This document shows, one piece after another, positions 24,345-37,600 of a DNA stretch of 64,000 nucleotides. Position 1 is the stretch's first letter, and each line of letters starts with the position of its first letter. The DNA comes from Epinephelus fuscoguttatus (Eukaryota > Chordata > Actinopteri > Perciformes > Serranidae). The translations under genes and the position numbers were made by a program. The stretch spans positions 28,743,449 through 28,807,448 of the forward strand of contig NC_064773.1 of NCBI RefSeq assembly GCF_011397635.1, read 5' to 3'. The notes below the pieces were generated by a model that was given only the letters and a program-made list of their open reading frames with translations, made no database searches and had not been told where the DNA came from.

Positions 24345-26612
24345 GGAGCAGTGGGAAGAGATGTTAGCATGATGGGGCTTTTCTGGTCAGGTGACCTAGG
24401 AGCATTTAGGGGTGTGGTGCCTTGCTTACCTTGCCAGTGCCCAGAAGGTGAACTGGCACCTCTTCAGCCACCATTTCACACCCTGTATTCAGTCCACCCC
24501 CTGCTTGGTTTCCCGAGCCAAGTCCTCACGGATTGAGCTACTGCCACCCCAGAGACGTTTGCAATTTTAAGCACAAGCAAGATAAGAGACCTAACATTAA
24601 AACATTCAAAACAGCATCTGAAAGAAAAGATTTGGATTAAATCCTAAAAAGACACTAAACAAGTTGTTAATCAGCTGCAAAAGTATGGGATATAATCTTA
24701 CTGTAGATTTTAATGATTTCATTGACTGTTTACATGCATAAAATGTTCTGTTTTTTTTCCCTCATCCTAAAAAAGACAATACATCTGCTAAGCTGTGTAC
24801 ATGGCTTATGAATATTCCACTAACATTTCTGTTAACATGCAGCTGTGTGTACTCCGATTAATGTGCCCTTTCTTTTGGGCATGCTTTTCTTACCCCAGCC
24901 TTGCAAACTGCCATTAAAATGCTGTTGACATGTCCAAAAATGCTCCTAAAACCAAAATAATATCAGCATATTCCTAATTTTTGTTAAGTCATTTAAAGCT
25001 GTACCCCAGAAAAAGGAACTTAAAATATTTGTTCCTCAAGCGAAAAAAAATAATAAAAGCGATAAATAAAACTGATAAAATTAAAATAGAATTACATCAG
25101 GAATAGAAACGTGATTTATTTAGCTGATTTTAGGGTGTTTAGTCCCTTATCGACTGACTACATTTACATACATATTAATATTCTACTATTATTCCAACAA
25201 TATACGACAATATTCCAAATTTGATGCAGGTCATTTAAACAGCATATTCCGTTTGGATTTTCCAAGTGAAGCATTTTCCCATTAAGACACAATCTTGGGA
25301 TGCATATACTTTAAGATATATACAGGTATTACGTAACTTACAGAAAGACAACCTGCATTTTGCTCACAGGTTGCGGTGATGCATTAAAAGTCAGGGCTGA
25401 GATATAAAACCTCTAATGCTGCCATAGTTCAGGCCTGACAGGATTGTTTAAGGTAGCAATTGTTGCCTGAGTGAGTGTTCTTGTCTCTACAGAAGGTTTA
25501 GCTCTCAAGTGTTTTGAGGTCAGTCTATCATTTAAAAGACAATTGAGGAAACGCCCTGACAGAACCAGGCCATAAATTCCTGCAGCATAAACCAATAAAT
25601 ATGTGTACATGTTAGACACCATTTCTTCACTCTGCTGTTACATGAAGCAAATCTCAATAAACGCTGTTCTGGGCACAGTTTGAGTTTGTTTACAGTGTGT
25701 ACCTGGGAGGCCACCCCGACTTATTGGAGATCCTCTGGGGACAGTGCTGCTGGGCTCTAAAGCTCTCAGCAGATTAACTTCAGAGGCAGAGTGGTACTCT
25801 GCCACCATTTGCTCCCCATTAAGCACATTCTGTCCAGTGTTTTGAGTTTAGAAGAATGGAAGCAAAGGAAATTTATGATCACAAAATATATCTTTAGGTT
25901 TCAGATTGCAGAAAGAGCTGCACAAACCCAACACAACGTAACTTATGATTTATACCTTGGTCTCATTACTGTACTTTTTTGGCATAATTGACCAGAAGTA
26001 TAATAATTGTAGTTATTTGCAAGGAAGATCTTTTTGCAGGATTATACTCAAATCTCTGATTGTGTCTGTCACCCCACAGTTTACCAAAGGTTGTAAAGAG
26101 ACGTGTAAACGCCCTCAAGAACCTGCAGGTCAAGTGTGCCCACATTGAAGCAAAGTTCTACGAAGAAGTACACGAACTGGAGAGAAAGTACGCAGCCCTC
26201 TACCAGCCCCTCTTCGACAAAGTATGTCTTTTCTACCTTTTCTTTTTGTACTTGTATTTCTGCAGTTGTACCGTTTTTGTCCACCTGTGTTATAAAAGCA
26301 TATTCCTTTTTTGTTTTCAGTGTGTACTTGAATTTTTCTAGATACAGTTACACGTTCTGTTTCCTCAAAGCATTAACTATAAGATCAACAAGCATCACAT
26401 TTCAGTTTCCATTTAAAGACTTATGAACCTTTATGATTTGATACACAAGTGTGTCAGTGATGGGAGTAACTGCACAAAAAAACATGAGGCCGTTGATGCA
26501 TGCACTGTCAAATACGTGGTTGATGCATTCTCCCTCAGCATCTGTTGCCTTGAGCGAGCTGCCATGTTTATGCTGATCTGTACTGCTGCGCACCCAGTCA
26601 AAACACCACCAC

Positions 26613-26643
<31 letters not shown>

Positions 26644-29600
26644 TCCAATCTTTGATCTGCGAAGCAACCTCAGGATTTAAAAGCGCCTCGGGTAGTTCCA
26701 CTGACTGACTCAGATATAAAATGGATCGCTCCAGTTGTCGCTGTAAAGCTTCTTATGGCCTATAAATGTAAACACAAATGCTACTATGTGGCTGTAGCAT
26801 TTTATTATTGCTCACACTGGAATGTGAGGCTGAAACTCTAAAATACCTGGAAATGCTGAACAATGTGTATGATTTACCAAAGCCCAAGGTAATCTCGAGA
26901 CACCTCACGGTTTGAGGGCTACGATGCAATTATTAAATGATTATTGATGTATCAAAATGTTTGTTTCTTTTACGTGATAGGGCTTTGGGATACAGGTCAT
27001 AGGAAATTGCAGATTAAATAGTGAACTGACCCATTAAGAAGAGCAATGTATTCAGACAGAGATTTTGGGGATTTGATAGTACGATTGCAGCCACTGCTAT
27101 CTGTTGCATTTTAGCCATTTTTCTGTTGTTATAGCGCCACCCAGTTGACAATTAGTTAAATTTCTCCAGTCACCTTGAGGTGTCCTTTTCTACGTATCTA
27201 CCAGGTTTAGTAAAAATCGATATGGCGGTTAGGCCTAGATGAGAAATTAGCTCTCTAGCGCCCCCCATTTTGTTTGATTGGGTCAATAATTGAGGGGTCC
27301 CCTCAGATTATGTCTGGTCATATGCCTACAAAGTTGCGTGGTGATTGGTGAAACCCTTGAGATGTTATACACCTTTATGTGATGAGCCACGCCCTCCGCA
27401 ATATTCATTGCCTTTATAGAAGCTCAGTTTTAGTAAGTTTTCCAACTTTTACCAAGAGGGAACTTTAGATATTGGTCCCTAGATTATGTTCACCCAGTTT
27501 CATGCAGATCAGTCAAACTTCCTAGGAAGAGATCGATTTGAAGTGTTTTTCAAAAAAATCAAAATGGCGGAAAATCTGTATAACCAGAAGTTATGGGTTC
27601 TTGAGGCACATTTGTTCCTCATGAGGAGAGGCATCTCTGTGCAAAGTTTCATGTCTCTACAACATACACGACATGAGATATGCCCATTCAAAGTTTGCAA
27701 TTCCAGTCGGTTGCTATAGCGCCCCCCCTTTGGCCAATTGATGTAATATTGCTTCATTCACATCCTCCCATGACCCTCTACCACTGTGCCAAATTTCACA
27801 TGGATTGACCAAGTCAGTGAGGAGAAAAACGTGGAACAGACACACCCACAGACAGAGTTTTCGTCATTAAGTAAGATAATGACTTAAGAGGTGAAGGCTA
27901 ATAGAACAGCTAGCATGGGCTGTAATTGACTCCAGGAAGGCCTCCTTGCCAAAAAATATGACCGTTCCATTATTGTTTATAGTTGAGGAGATACCTTGGG
28001 ATAAAATGGCACCAGGGACCATATTTACTTTGTCCTGAATGGAAAGTATGGTAACTGAGATTTTACGTTTTTTCTTGTTAACAACCTTATAAAAACTTGA
28101 CCTTCAGATGAACACAAACCAATGTGACATTATCCAAAGCATGGTCAGTAGTCTGAGGACAAGTCTTCAAATTTATGAGACTTTATAGTAAACTGGACAG
28201 TTTCTGTAGTTGCATTGAAAGTACTCTTTGTTGGCAATCAAATTGTTTCACTGCTTTTGACTCATGACTCAGCAGTACTGACTGTGTTTTTTAGTATGGA
28301 GGACTGCATTATGAAAACATGGCAAGTGACGTGACTTTCTTATCAAGTGAGGTTGACTCCATCCATTTGAATCTTGCTGAGTTGTTGTTAAGAGTCGACT
28401 TACCTGTGTAGACCATTTTTTAGATGGTCTGCCCGCACATCACTAATGCTGCGTTAAAGGCTCTGTTTTCATGTAAACAAACAGGATGGAAAGCCACTTT
28501 CCCAAGAATAGGCTACGTTCTCACTGAAATGATTCACACTTCATTTTAACAAATGACCTCGTTCTCTCTCCACTGGAAGATTCACATGATAAAACATGAT
28601 GCCACTGATGCAAACCTGAACTTGTTTTCTCCTGTTCGTTGCAGAGAAGTGACATAGTGAAAGCAGCTTATGAGCCCACAGACGAGGAATGTGAATGGAA
28701 GGCAGATGAGGAGGAAGAGCTGACAGTAAGTAAGCAGGTACAGGTGACGTATACACCTGCATGCTTCCTGTCTGACTGAACACTTTGGTTTCTGCTTTTC
28801 CTCTTTCATTTCATGCTTATAGCTAATAGTCTCACCCAGAACAGATTCAGCTTCAGTTCCCAAAATGGCAGCACAGCATGCAGCTCAAAAGGAAGAACAT
28901 AGGATTTAAGTTTATTCTGATCTATTCTGTTTTTGAGCATAAAATGGAGCTAGTTCCTTCGCTATATTTTTTTTTTTCCTCCATCTAATCCCCAGTGCTG
29001 GGTGCTGTCTTTGGGATGTAGGTGGTGAAAAGCTCTTTGTTCCATACGGCATGATATGTGAAAAGAAAAATGGTTGAGCAAGCATTATTTTGAAGAGAAA
29101 ATGTCTCCCTCAACCAGGATGAGATGAAGGAGAAGGCCAAATTAGAGGAAGAGAAGAAGGATGAGGAGAAGGAGGACCCCAAAGGCATCCCCGAGTTCTG
29201 GTTAACGGTTTTCAAAAACGTGGACCTGCTCAGCGACATGCTGCAGGTAGGTTCATCCAGACGGCTGCTGGAGCGCCTGTAAAAATAGGTCACACACAGT
29301 ATTTGCTTCCAGTAATGAAAAATCAGGGTTTGCCTCCACCTGCTGGCCGAGTTGTGTAGAGCATGGCTTTGCAGTGTGGATTATGACAAAAAATGGCACA
29401 GTCCTCCTATGATAAAATGGAAACACATGCTAGATGCTGTTCTGAGTGCTGTGGTGCTTTCTCTCCGCAGGAACACGATGAACCCATCCTTAAACATTTA
29501 CAAGATATTAAAGTAAAGTTCTCAGATCCAGGACAGCCCATGGTGAGTGAGCATGACTCATGTTAAATAGCTGGAGCCACTTTGTTGACTTTCTTTCTAT

Positions 29601-32600
29601 AATTTGGATCTCATTCGGTCTTCCACAGAGCTTCACGTTAGAGTTCCACTTTGAGCCCAACGACTTCTTCACAAACACAGTGTTGACAAAAACCTACAAG
29701 ATGAGGTCAGAGCCCGACGAGAGCGACCCCTTCTCCTTCGATGGACCAGAGATCATGTGCTGCACGGGGTGAGCGCACACAACTGTTTTACATTCAGTTA
29801 AATGTAGTCAGTCATAAATAAGTTGTGGTATTGTGTGGTGTGTTCCTGGTAGGACAATCAATGGACAGTTTTTCTTTTATCAGTTCTGTAGTAATAAAAT
29901 TAGGGATGCACCAATTTATCGGCAGATATTCGCCCTGTTAACTGCCACTGGCCTATCGACACAAGATGCCACTCACCGATGACAGTAGCTGATGTTTTCT
30001 GTTGTGTTACATCACTTTTGCGCAGGCTACAAAGCAGGGCTCAAGACTAACGGCGTCCTGTCGACCTAGGGACAATAGTATATTTGTTTGGGACAACAGA
30101 TCTTTCTGGGATGCCTTTTGGTATGCAAGGACGCAACACAGATTAGAACAACTAATCTGTGTTGACAACAGCACGAGGAGAGCTGGTTAATGTTTACTGT
30201 TAGCAGCCGGTGGCAGCCTTTCAGCTGATAGAGGCTGTATTGAGTCACATTATGATGTGTTCAAGCTATATTCAGTAAAAATTAGTATATGGCAAAGGTA
30301 AAATATAATGTGATCAATCTTGTAAAATGCTGTTTGAAGGAGAAACGTGTCTGTTTTCATGGCAATATAAAACAGATATTAGAAAGGGAATTATAATATA
30401 TACAGTAAAAAGGCTTTTGAAGCAGTTATAAAAAACATTTTACCGTGAAAGAAGGTAATATTAAAGGTTGTTTCATAAATTTGTATGAATTTGTATTCAT
30501 TCAAAGGTAGTTTAATGAAGAACTGTTTCCCTGGCACTAAAGGGCGTTTGAACAAAACAAAATAAACAACAACAAAAATACAGTCAAGTTGTTATTTCAG
30601 ACATTTTTATCAGTCCAGAATTTCTTGCATCCCTAAATGAAATGTCTTTGTTGTCATTGCAGTCGTCTTAGTTTCTGTGAAAATGATGAGGAATATTCAG
30701 TAGCGTCATTCGATTTCAGTCTGTAAAACTTCTTGTGACTGTGTATAATGTCAGCCTCATTATTTAATAAAATACCTCCAACAGTCAGCATGACCTGCAC
30801 CAAACATTTCTCCGTGTATCTCTATTATCTGTCTGCCTCTTTTCTCTGTGAATCATTTCTAAGTAGATATCAGCAACCTCACCAGCTAGATTCCTAAAAT
30901 AAACCCAAGATGCAATTTAGATGTGACATTTAAAATGTTGGATACTGACCATGCTTTTTTTCTCCCGCTGCCTCCTCCCTGCTCGTGTTTCACCGCAGTT
31001 GCACGATTGAGTGGACGAAGGGCAAGAACGTCACGTTGAAAACAATCAAGAAGAAACAGAAGCACAAGGGCCGCGGTACAGTGAGGACGGTCACCAAAAC
31101 AGTCCCTAACGACTCCTTCTTCAACTTCTTCACCCCACCAGAGGGTAAGGCAGAAATGTTTAGCCTGTACATAGTTATTTTTTGTAATAGTTAATTTGCT
31201 CATTAAGTAATCGGTTGGATTTGTGTGTCTGTTACACATCTGTGTGGTTTCACCAACTTTATTTATCTCCACTTGTTCACAGTTCCAGAAAATGGAGAGT
31301 TGGTAAGTTGCTCTACTTCCTTAACACCTTTGAATTCCTTTTTAAATGTAGTATTTTTTTAATTATCTTGTTTCCCCAGGTATAGTACATATTAGCTGTT
31401 CAGCTCAATGACCAAACATAACTTGGATTCAGGTCCAAATAGAACTGTAACCTAACCTTGAGTCAAGTTCTGAATACTTTATTTAAAAACCTAAATAAAA
31501 GCTGTTTGCCATGCCTGAATAAACTGTGACTGGCCTGTCTGTCTTTAGGATGAGGACTCGGAGGCGGTCCTGGCTGCAGACTTTGAAATCGGCCACTTCA
31601 TCCGTGAGCGTATCGTACCTCGGGCTGTGCTCTACTTCACAGGAGAGGCCATCGAGGACGATGACGACGATGTGAGTGTTGGCGTCTAATCTTAAGTTTG
31701 TCACCTTCTTTAGTTTGGCTGAACTTGTTGTAAACTTGGCCATATTGGAATAAACACATGCCATCGTTACAGAAGTTTCAATGTGCTCTGCTTGACTACT
31801 ACTACGTTGTGGCTTTCTCAAGGGAGCAAATGAGGGAAAGAGACAAGCTCTGCTCTGTTTTTAGCTGTTACAGGTTGTGAGGAATGTTCTGGTAGTAGTG
31901 TGGGAGAGACATTATTTATTAGTTGTTGGTTTTGTAGTAATTATGGTAATTACCAACCGTTCTAATGGTGGATTTCTCAGCAGTTGAGTAATCTTAACTT
32001 AAAATGTATGGCTGTTAGATTTATTATGGGGAGGGTGGGGCACATTATGCAAGGTTCTATATGCTACATTCAGTGCATTAATATGGCAGCAAACCACTAG
32101 TTGCTATGTAGATATGCAGTAGAGTAACGGCGTCCTTAGCAGATAATGAAGTCATGCTACCTTTGTGTGTGCTCTAACTAGGGATGCACCGATGTGGATT
32201 TTTTTTTCAGCTCGCTCCTTCCGATAACCGACAAGTTCACATTTTTGTATTTTAAAAAGAAGTGTATAACCTGTAGTTTATGGAAAACTGAGCGTCAAAA
32301 AAGGCTAAAATGTAGTGAGAAAATATGGATGATTTAATATTCCATAGCCCTGACCTAACCAAATCAACCTGACATCACTATTGCTAACAAAACCAAAACA
32401 AAGAACACAGTTGTGACTCTTCCATACATGCCATCATGATCGGTGCTATTTATCGGCTGTAATTGGAATTATCGGAATAATGCAGAATTATTAAAATATC
32501 ACATTATCGGCCTGATGTATATTGTGCATCCCTAGTTATAGCCTGATGTTCTCTGTTGGTTGTTGTGGTAGATGGTCCAGCTGCACATGCAGGGTAGTGC

Positions 32601-34216
32601 ATGTGAGTCCCTGCAAGTTTATTCCACAGGCTAGTTATTCGCTGCAACTCTGCTCTGTTGTTGTCAAAAATATATATTTATTGATACATATTGATTCTGA
32701 TGGAAAGTTTAAAATTTCATGCCCTCTGTCAGCTTTTGCCTGTGGTATCTAAAATTGTATCAAATTTCTATACTTTCAAGGTATTGTATCGAAGTTAGAA
32801 ATTCCATTATTGTGACAGCACTGCTCTGCACTGCGCTTATATGGGGGGTTATGGGTCCCAGTGTGCTCCGAATGTTGAATCCAGCTCCTCTAGGCGTGAC
32901 TCTTCTCACATGTTTTCCAGCTAAATCCTCATGTTTGTGTTTTACAGTACGATGAAGAGGGAGAGGAGGCGGATGATGAGGTGAGACTACTTAGGGCCAC
33001 TCATGTATAATGTATAAAATGTATGTTTGGTGTTAGTGTTGAGATAGATGGGGATAACTGTTAATGTGGTTGAGGAAAGCCAGTGGCCTGAAGTTGTTCT
33101 GTGCTGTGTGTTCAGGAAGGAGAGGAGGAGGCTGATGAGGAGAACGACCCCGACTATGATCCCAAGGTGAGACCACAGATCCTCTCTCTCTCTCTAAAGA
33201 TCTCTGGTGTCCTGAGAAAGACCTTACTCAGCTGTTCTCAACTTTGTTGGCTCAGGATGCTCTTTCCAAAAGGCAAAGCAGCTCCTGCTGTAGGCCACTG
33301 ATAGCTGCAGTAATCTCTCAGAACCTTCAAGTTCATGAATGAACTTTAATGTTACACTGAGAAACATTTTGCATTACGCCATCATTACGGGGGTTCCAGA
33401 GCTGCAGGTAGAGAACAGCTGTCCTAATTTGACTTGTTAGATTTCAACATACAGAATACATACTGTCAAATGCATCTCATTTTACACCAGCTTTTGGTTT
33501 GCTTCAGCTTTTATTTTGTTGTCGTGATCTTGATTTGGCTCCCAGACAAATAAAAATACCCCAAAACACTCCCCTAGCAGATATTTTTCCTCTTCACCTT
33601 TGTCTTAACCAGATCCTGAGCCTGTATTTTCAAAATTACTTTTCACCAGTCAGTTAAGTCTGATTGTTGCATGTTGTTACTAAAACCTGAACCTTAACCT
33701 AATGCAAAAACACAGACCTCATATGCCTTAAAGGGGCAGTTCACCCCAAAATCAAACTACATATTTTTTCTCTTACCTCTTAGTACTGTTTATAACCCTA
33801 GATTGTTTTGGTGTACGTTATCAAGTGTTGGAGATATCCGCCATAAAGATTTCTGCCTTCTTCTCAGTATAATGTAACTAGATGGCACTCAGCTTGTGGT
33901 GCTCAAAGTGCCAAAAAAAAAAAAAAAAAACATTTGAAAAACTCAACAGCAATGTCGCCCTTCAGAAAACATGACCTGGTTACTTAAGATAATCCACAGA
34001 CCTTGTTGTGAGCAGTTTGGTGTAGGAACTATTTTCTTTCTAACCGAACTACACCAGCCAACTGTACTAATACGTGGAAGGAAGCATGCATCTAGTGCTA
34101 GCTAACGGTACTGCTTAGGGATGAGGTTAATGTTAACATGGCTGGCCAGTGTAGTTTGTCACAAAGAAAATAGTTATCTCCGCCAGATGTAAGCCTAAAG
34201 GGGATCATCCTTTGGT

Positions 34217-34299
<83 letters not shown>

Positions 34300-34626
34300 A
34301 TTTGTCAGTAACTTATCTGGACTACTACTGGACCAAAAAACATTTGAAAAACTCAACAGCAATGTCGCCCTTCAGAAAACATGACCTGGTTACTTAAGAT
34401 AATCCACAGACCTTGTTGTGAGCAGTTTGGTGTAGGAACTATTTTCTTTCTAACCGAACTACACCTGCCAACTGTACAAATACGTAGAAGGAAGCATGCA
34501 TCTAGTGCTAGCTAACGGTACTGCTTAGGGAGGAGGTTAATGTTAACATGGCTGGCCAGTGTAGTTTGTCACAAAGAAAATAGTTATCTCCGCCAGATGT
34601 AAGCCTAAAGGGGATCATCCTTTGGT

Positions 34627-34661
<35 letters not shown>

Positions 34662-37600
34662 ATTTGTCAGTAACTTATCTGGACTACTACTGGACCAATC
34701 AGCCTAATATTTTGTGTGCTTGACTCTATGCTTGAGGATGTCTTATGGTTGCAGTGTTTCATTATTGTTGAAAAACCTATTTTGTTGACTCCTTTACATC
34801 GTCATTAACTGTTGGATCCTCACTCCTCTTAATCAGCTGGTAGAGGCTGCAAGTTTTCCAGAAATCATCTTAGCTGAAAAAAAAACAAGCATTACTGTCT
34901 GTTGCAGGTTACATCTTAACCTTCATCCTTGCTTGAAAAATGACATCCAGAGAAAAGCTTGTTTTCATTTTTAACTAGAGAATATGCACATTAATTCCAT
35001 ACATGATATGTTAAGACACACTAAAGTTGGACACAATACAAGATGAGTTTGTCACCATTTTTGTTGTTTTAGCTTGTCATCTTGACGGTAAAGGAGTCAG
35101 GAGGGACAATTTCACCGGCTGCAGCTTGCCACAGTCCGGCTGCCACCTGTGGGGTTTTTTTTTTTTTTTTTCCCTCCATCCTCTGCAGGGAGCCTTTCAG
35201 AAGCGGAGTGTTTGCTAGACTTGGAGATTTTGTTGATTTGGTACTTGTACATCGATACCTGTGCTTGTATCATAATTTAGCAGGCTATGTAGTTAAATGG
35301 TTTCTTTTTTGGTCTGTTTAATAGTGTTTATTGTTAGTTCCTACTTTGTTGTGCTACAGGCAAGTTCAGTCCAGTTAGCTCTGTCAAATACAGACAAGGC
35401 ACATGTTTGTCTGAGCCTCTAGAAGCTTCTGAAAGGCATCTGCTGGAAAAACAATTGTCTAGAGTGGCTGTGAGCAGCCTGAGAGCTACCTGAGTGCACT
35501 TTTCCAGTTCCTAGAGCACCACAAGCTGAGTGCTATTTTGCTCCATTATATTGGAGAGAAGACAGACATCTCTACGGATGATATCTCCAACACTCAGTAA
35601 CTCACACCAAAACAATCTAGATAGATAAATAGAGAAGAAAAATTAGTTTTTTTGGGTGGCAGTAAACTGTCCCTTTTTAAGGGAAGGACGAGGACTCCAA
35701 TGAAATTTTAACTCACATACAATATTCATTTCAATCATAGCTATGAATATTTTTGCCTTTTTCAAATGCATTATTTGAGCAGGAAGCTCTGATACAATAA
35801 ATATATAATTTAAAAAAGTAGTTAGTTGAAATGAAATCAGGATGTTTCTTCATCTCCGGTCACTTTGGCATCTTTTGTCAGCTACTCTTTAAATTTTTCC
35901 TCACTAGGTTTAAGTGGTGACAATAGAAAAATAACCCTATCCTGGTAGGTACAGCTTGTGACTTGTCAGCTTACTACCATCACACCCCCAACCCTTCACC
36001 CTCTCCTGCCCTCTCAGTTTTTGGTTTTGCTTTACCTTCCCTCCTGTTTTTCAATCCTCCATCTCTTTGCACCCCACCCCCACCCCACACATGAGCACCC
36101 TCCTCCTCTGCCGCCGTGCTGCACCCTCCCAACTTACTAACCCACCGGTTTGTTGTTGGTTTTTTGGAGTTTAACCCATAGTGAGTCTGCATTTGCACCT
36201 GTATTATTTCTGTATGTTGAAGCTAGTCCAGCCTTCCCTTTCCTTTCTTCTTCACCATGTTGAACTCCCGTCCACAAACGCAGGCCAGTTTTTGAGTTTT
36301 TGTCAAGATGAGAATTTGTCTGCCATAAATTCTGTGCTTTTTGTTCATGGATGTTTGTTTTAATACCCATTTAAATATCATTGGTCCATTTGTCCATGGT
36401 TTTTAATCCTCCTTCCTGTTCACATTAGTTCTGTTCAGCTGCCTTTTCTCTATAGATCTGCTTTTAATGTTGGGATAATGGCCTTGGGGGGCTGTTTGTG
36501 TTTGAAATAAAGCCGAACCGATAGCTGGCAGATTACCAAAATACAAGAAATGCCAACAAAGTGTTTATATCTCTCTGAGGGTGCCATGATTGTCAGCAAT
36601 AATGGGCTGTTTTCTGTTGTTTTCATTAGAAACTCAATTGCTTGCAGCAGATAAAACCATGTAAAAACTGTCAAGACTAAGTCTTTCAAAAGACGCTACA
36701 TCATAGTCTGTAATAGAAGTAGAGCTCATATTTGGGTATTTTGCTAAAAAAAAAGAAAAAGGAGACACTGTGTGAAGTCTTTTCTCACACAGAGCACTAT
36801 TTTTGGACTCCAAACTGTCAAGAGTTCAGCTACGGCCAAATGTATTACACTATAGCTAAAATGACCTCACCCTGTGCAGTCACTGTGGCATCAGGCCATG
36901 GAGAGCAGCCTGAACAGCTGCAGCGTGCCGTCACCTCCAGAAGTATCTAATGTCTGCTGGAAGGACGCCCGACCCCAAGTATGATGGGGTCTTAATTATC
37001 TCTCTGCACTCTTCATCCCTTATTTACTCAAGTGTTTCCTTTGTTTTTTGGCAGCTAATTGATTTGAGAATAATGGCCTGAGGTTTTGTTTCAAGTGTTT
37101 ACATTTAATATCCTGTAGCAGCAACGCCAAAATAAGCTCTTTAAGCATATTTGGAAAAGAGCTTTGTTTCTTTCAAAGTATATACTTAACCAAGGGCTCA
37201 AAAAATCAGCTATATAATCTCATTTACACATCCCTTGTCACAATATTAAGTTTTCTGTCTACAAACTTAATACCGAAACATTTTAATCATTAACTAATGG
37301 GGATTATGCTGATTAATATGTTCCAAGGCTCATATTTGTTGGTTTAATGTTCCGTAATCTGATATGTGCTTTTTTTGGCTGAGCCTTTACTATCAGCTGA
37401 TTTATCTTATCACTGATATCAGTAATGATGTACAGCATGTCAGACAGTAAGTAACAAAACATTTCAATACAGAAATACCAAAGATATATTTGAGGTCATT
37501 TAGAAACTGCCTCCATTACACAGTCTGATATTTGAGAGTACATAAGCTCTGTGAGCCACTTAAAACTCCAGTGTTTGTCTAGCTTCATTGCAGACTGTAC

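Larger units (their letters stand above)
20403..26079 (+). other. nap1l1: nap1l1 intron 4
   Basis: 5.7 kb, GTGAGA...CCACAG. Holds three microsatellites, dispersed-repeat debris, and an unidentified 116-codon open frame at 23757-24107. The open frame at 21773-22207 (144 codons) has no recognisable domain. Confidence 0.7.
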
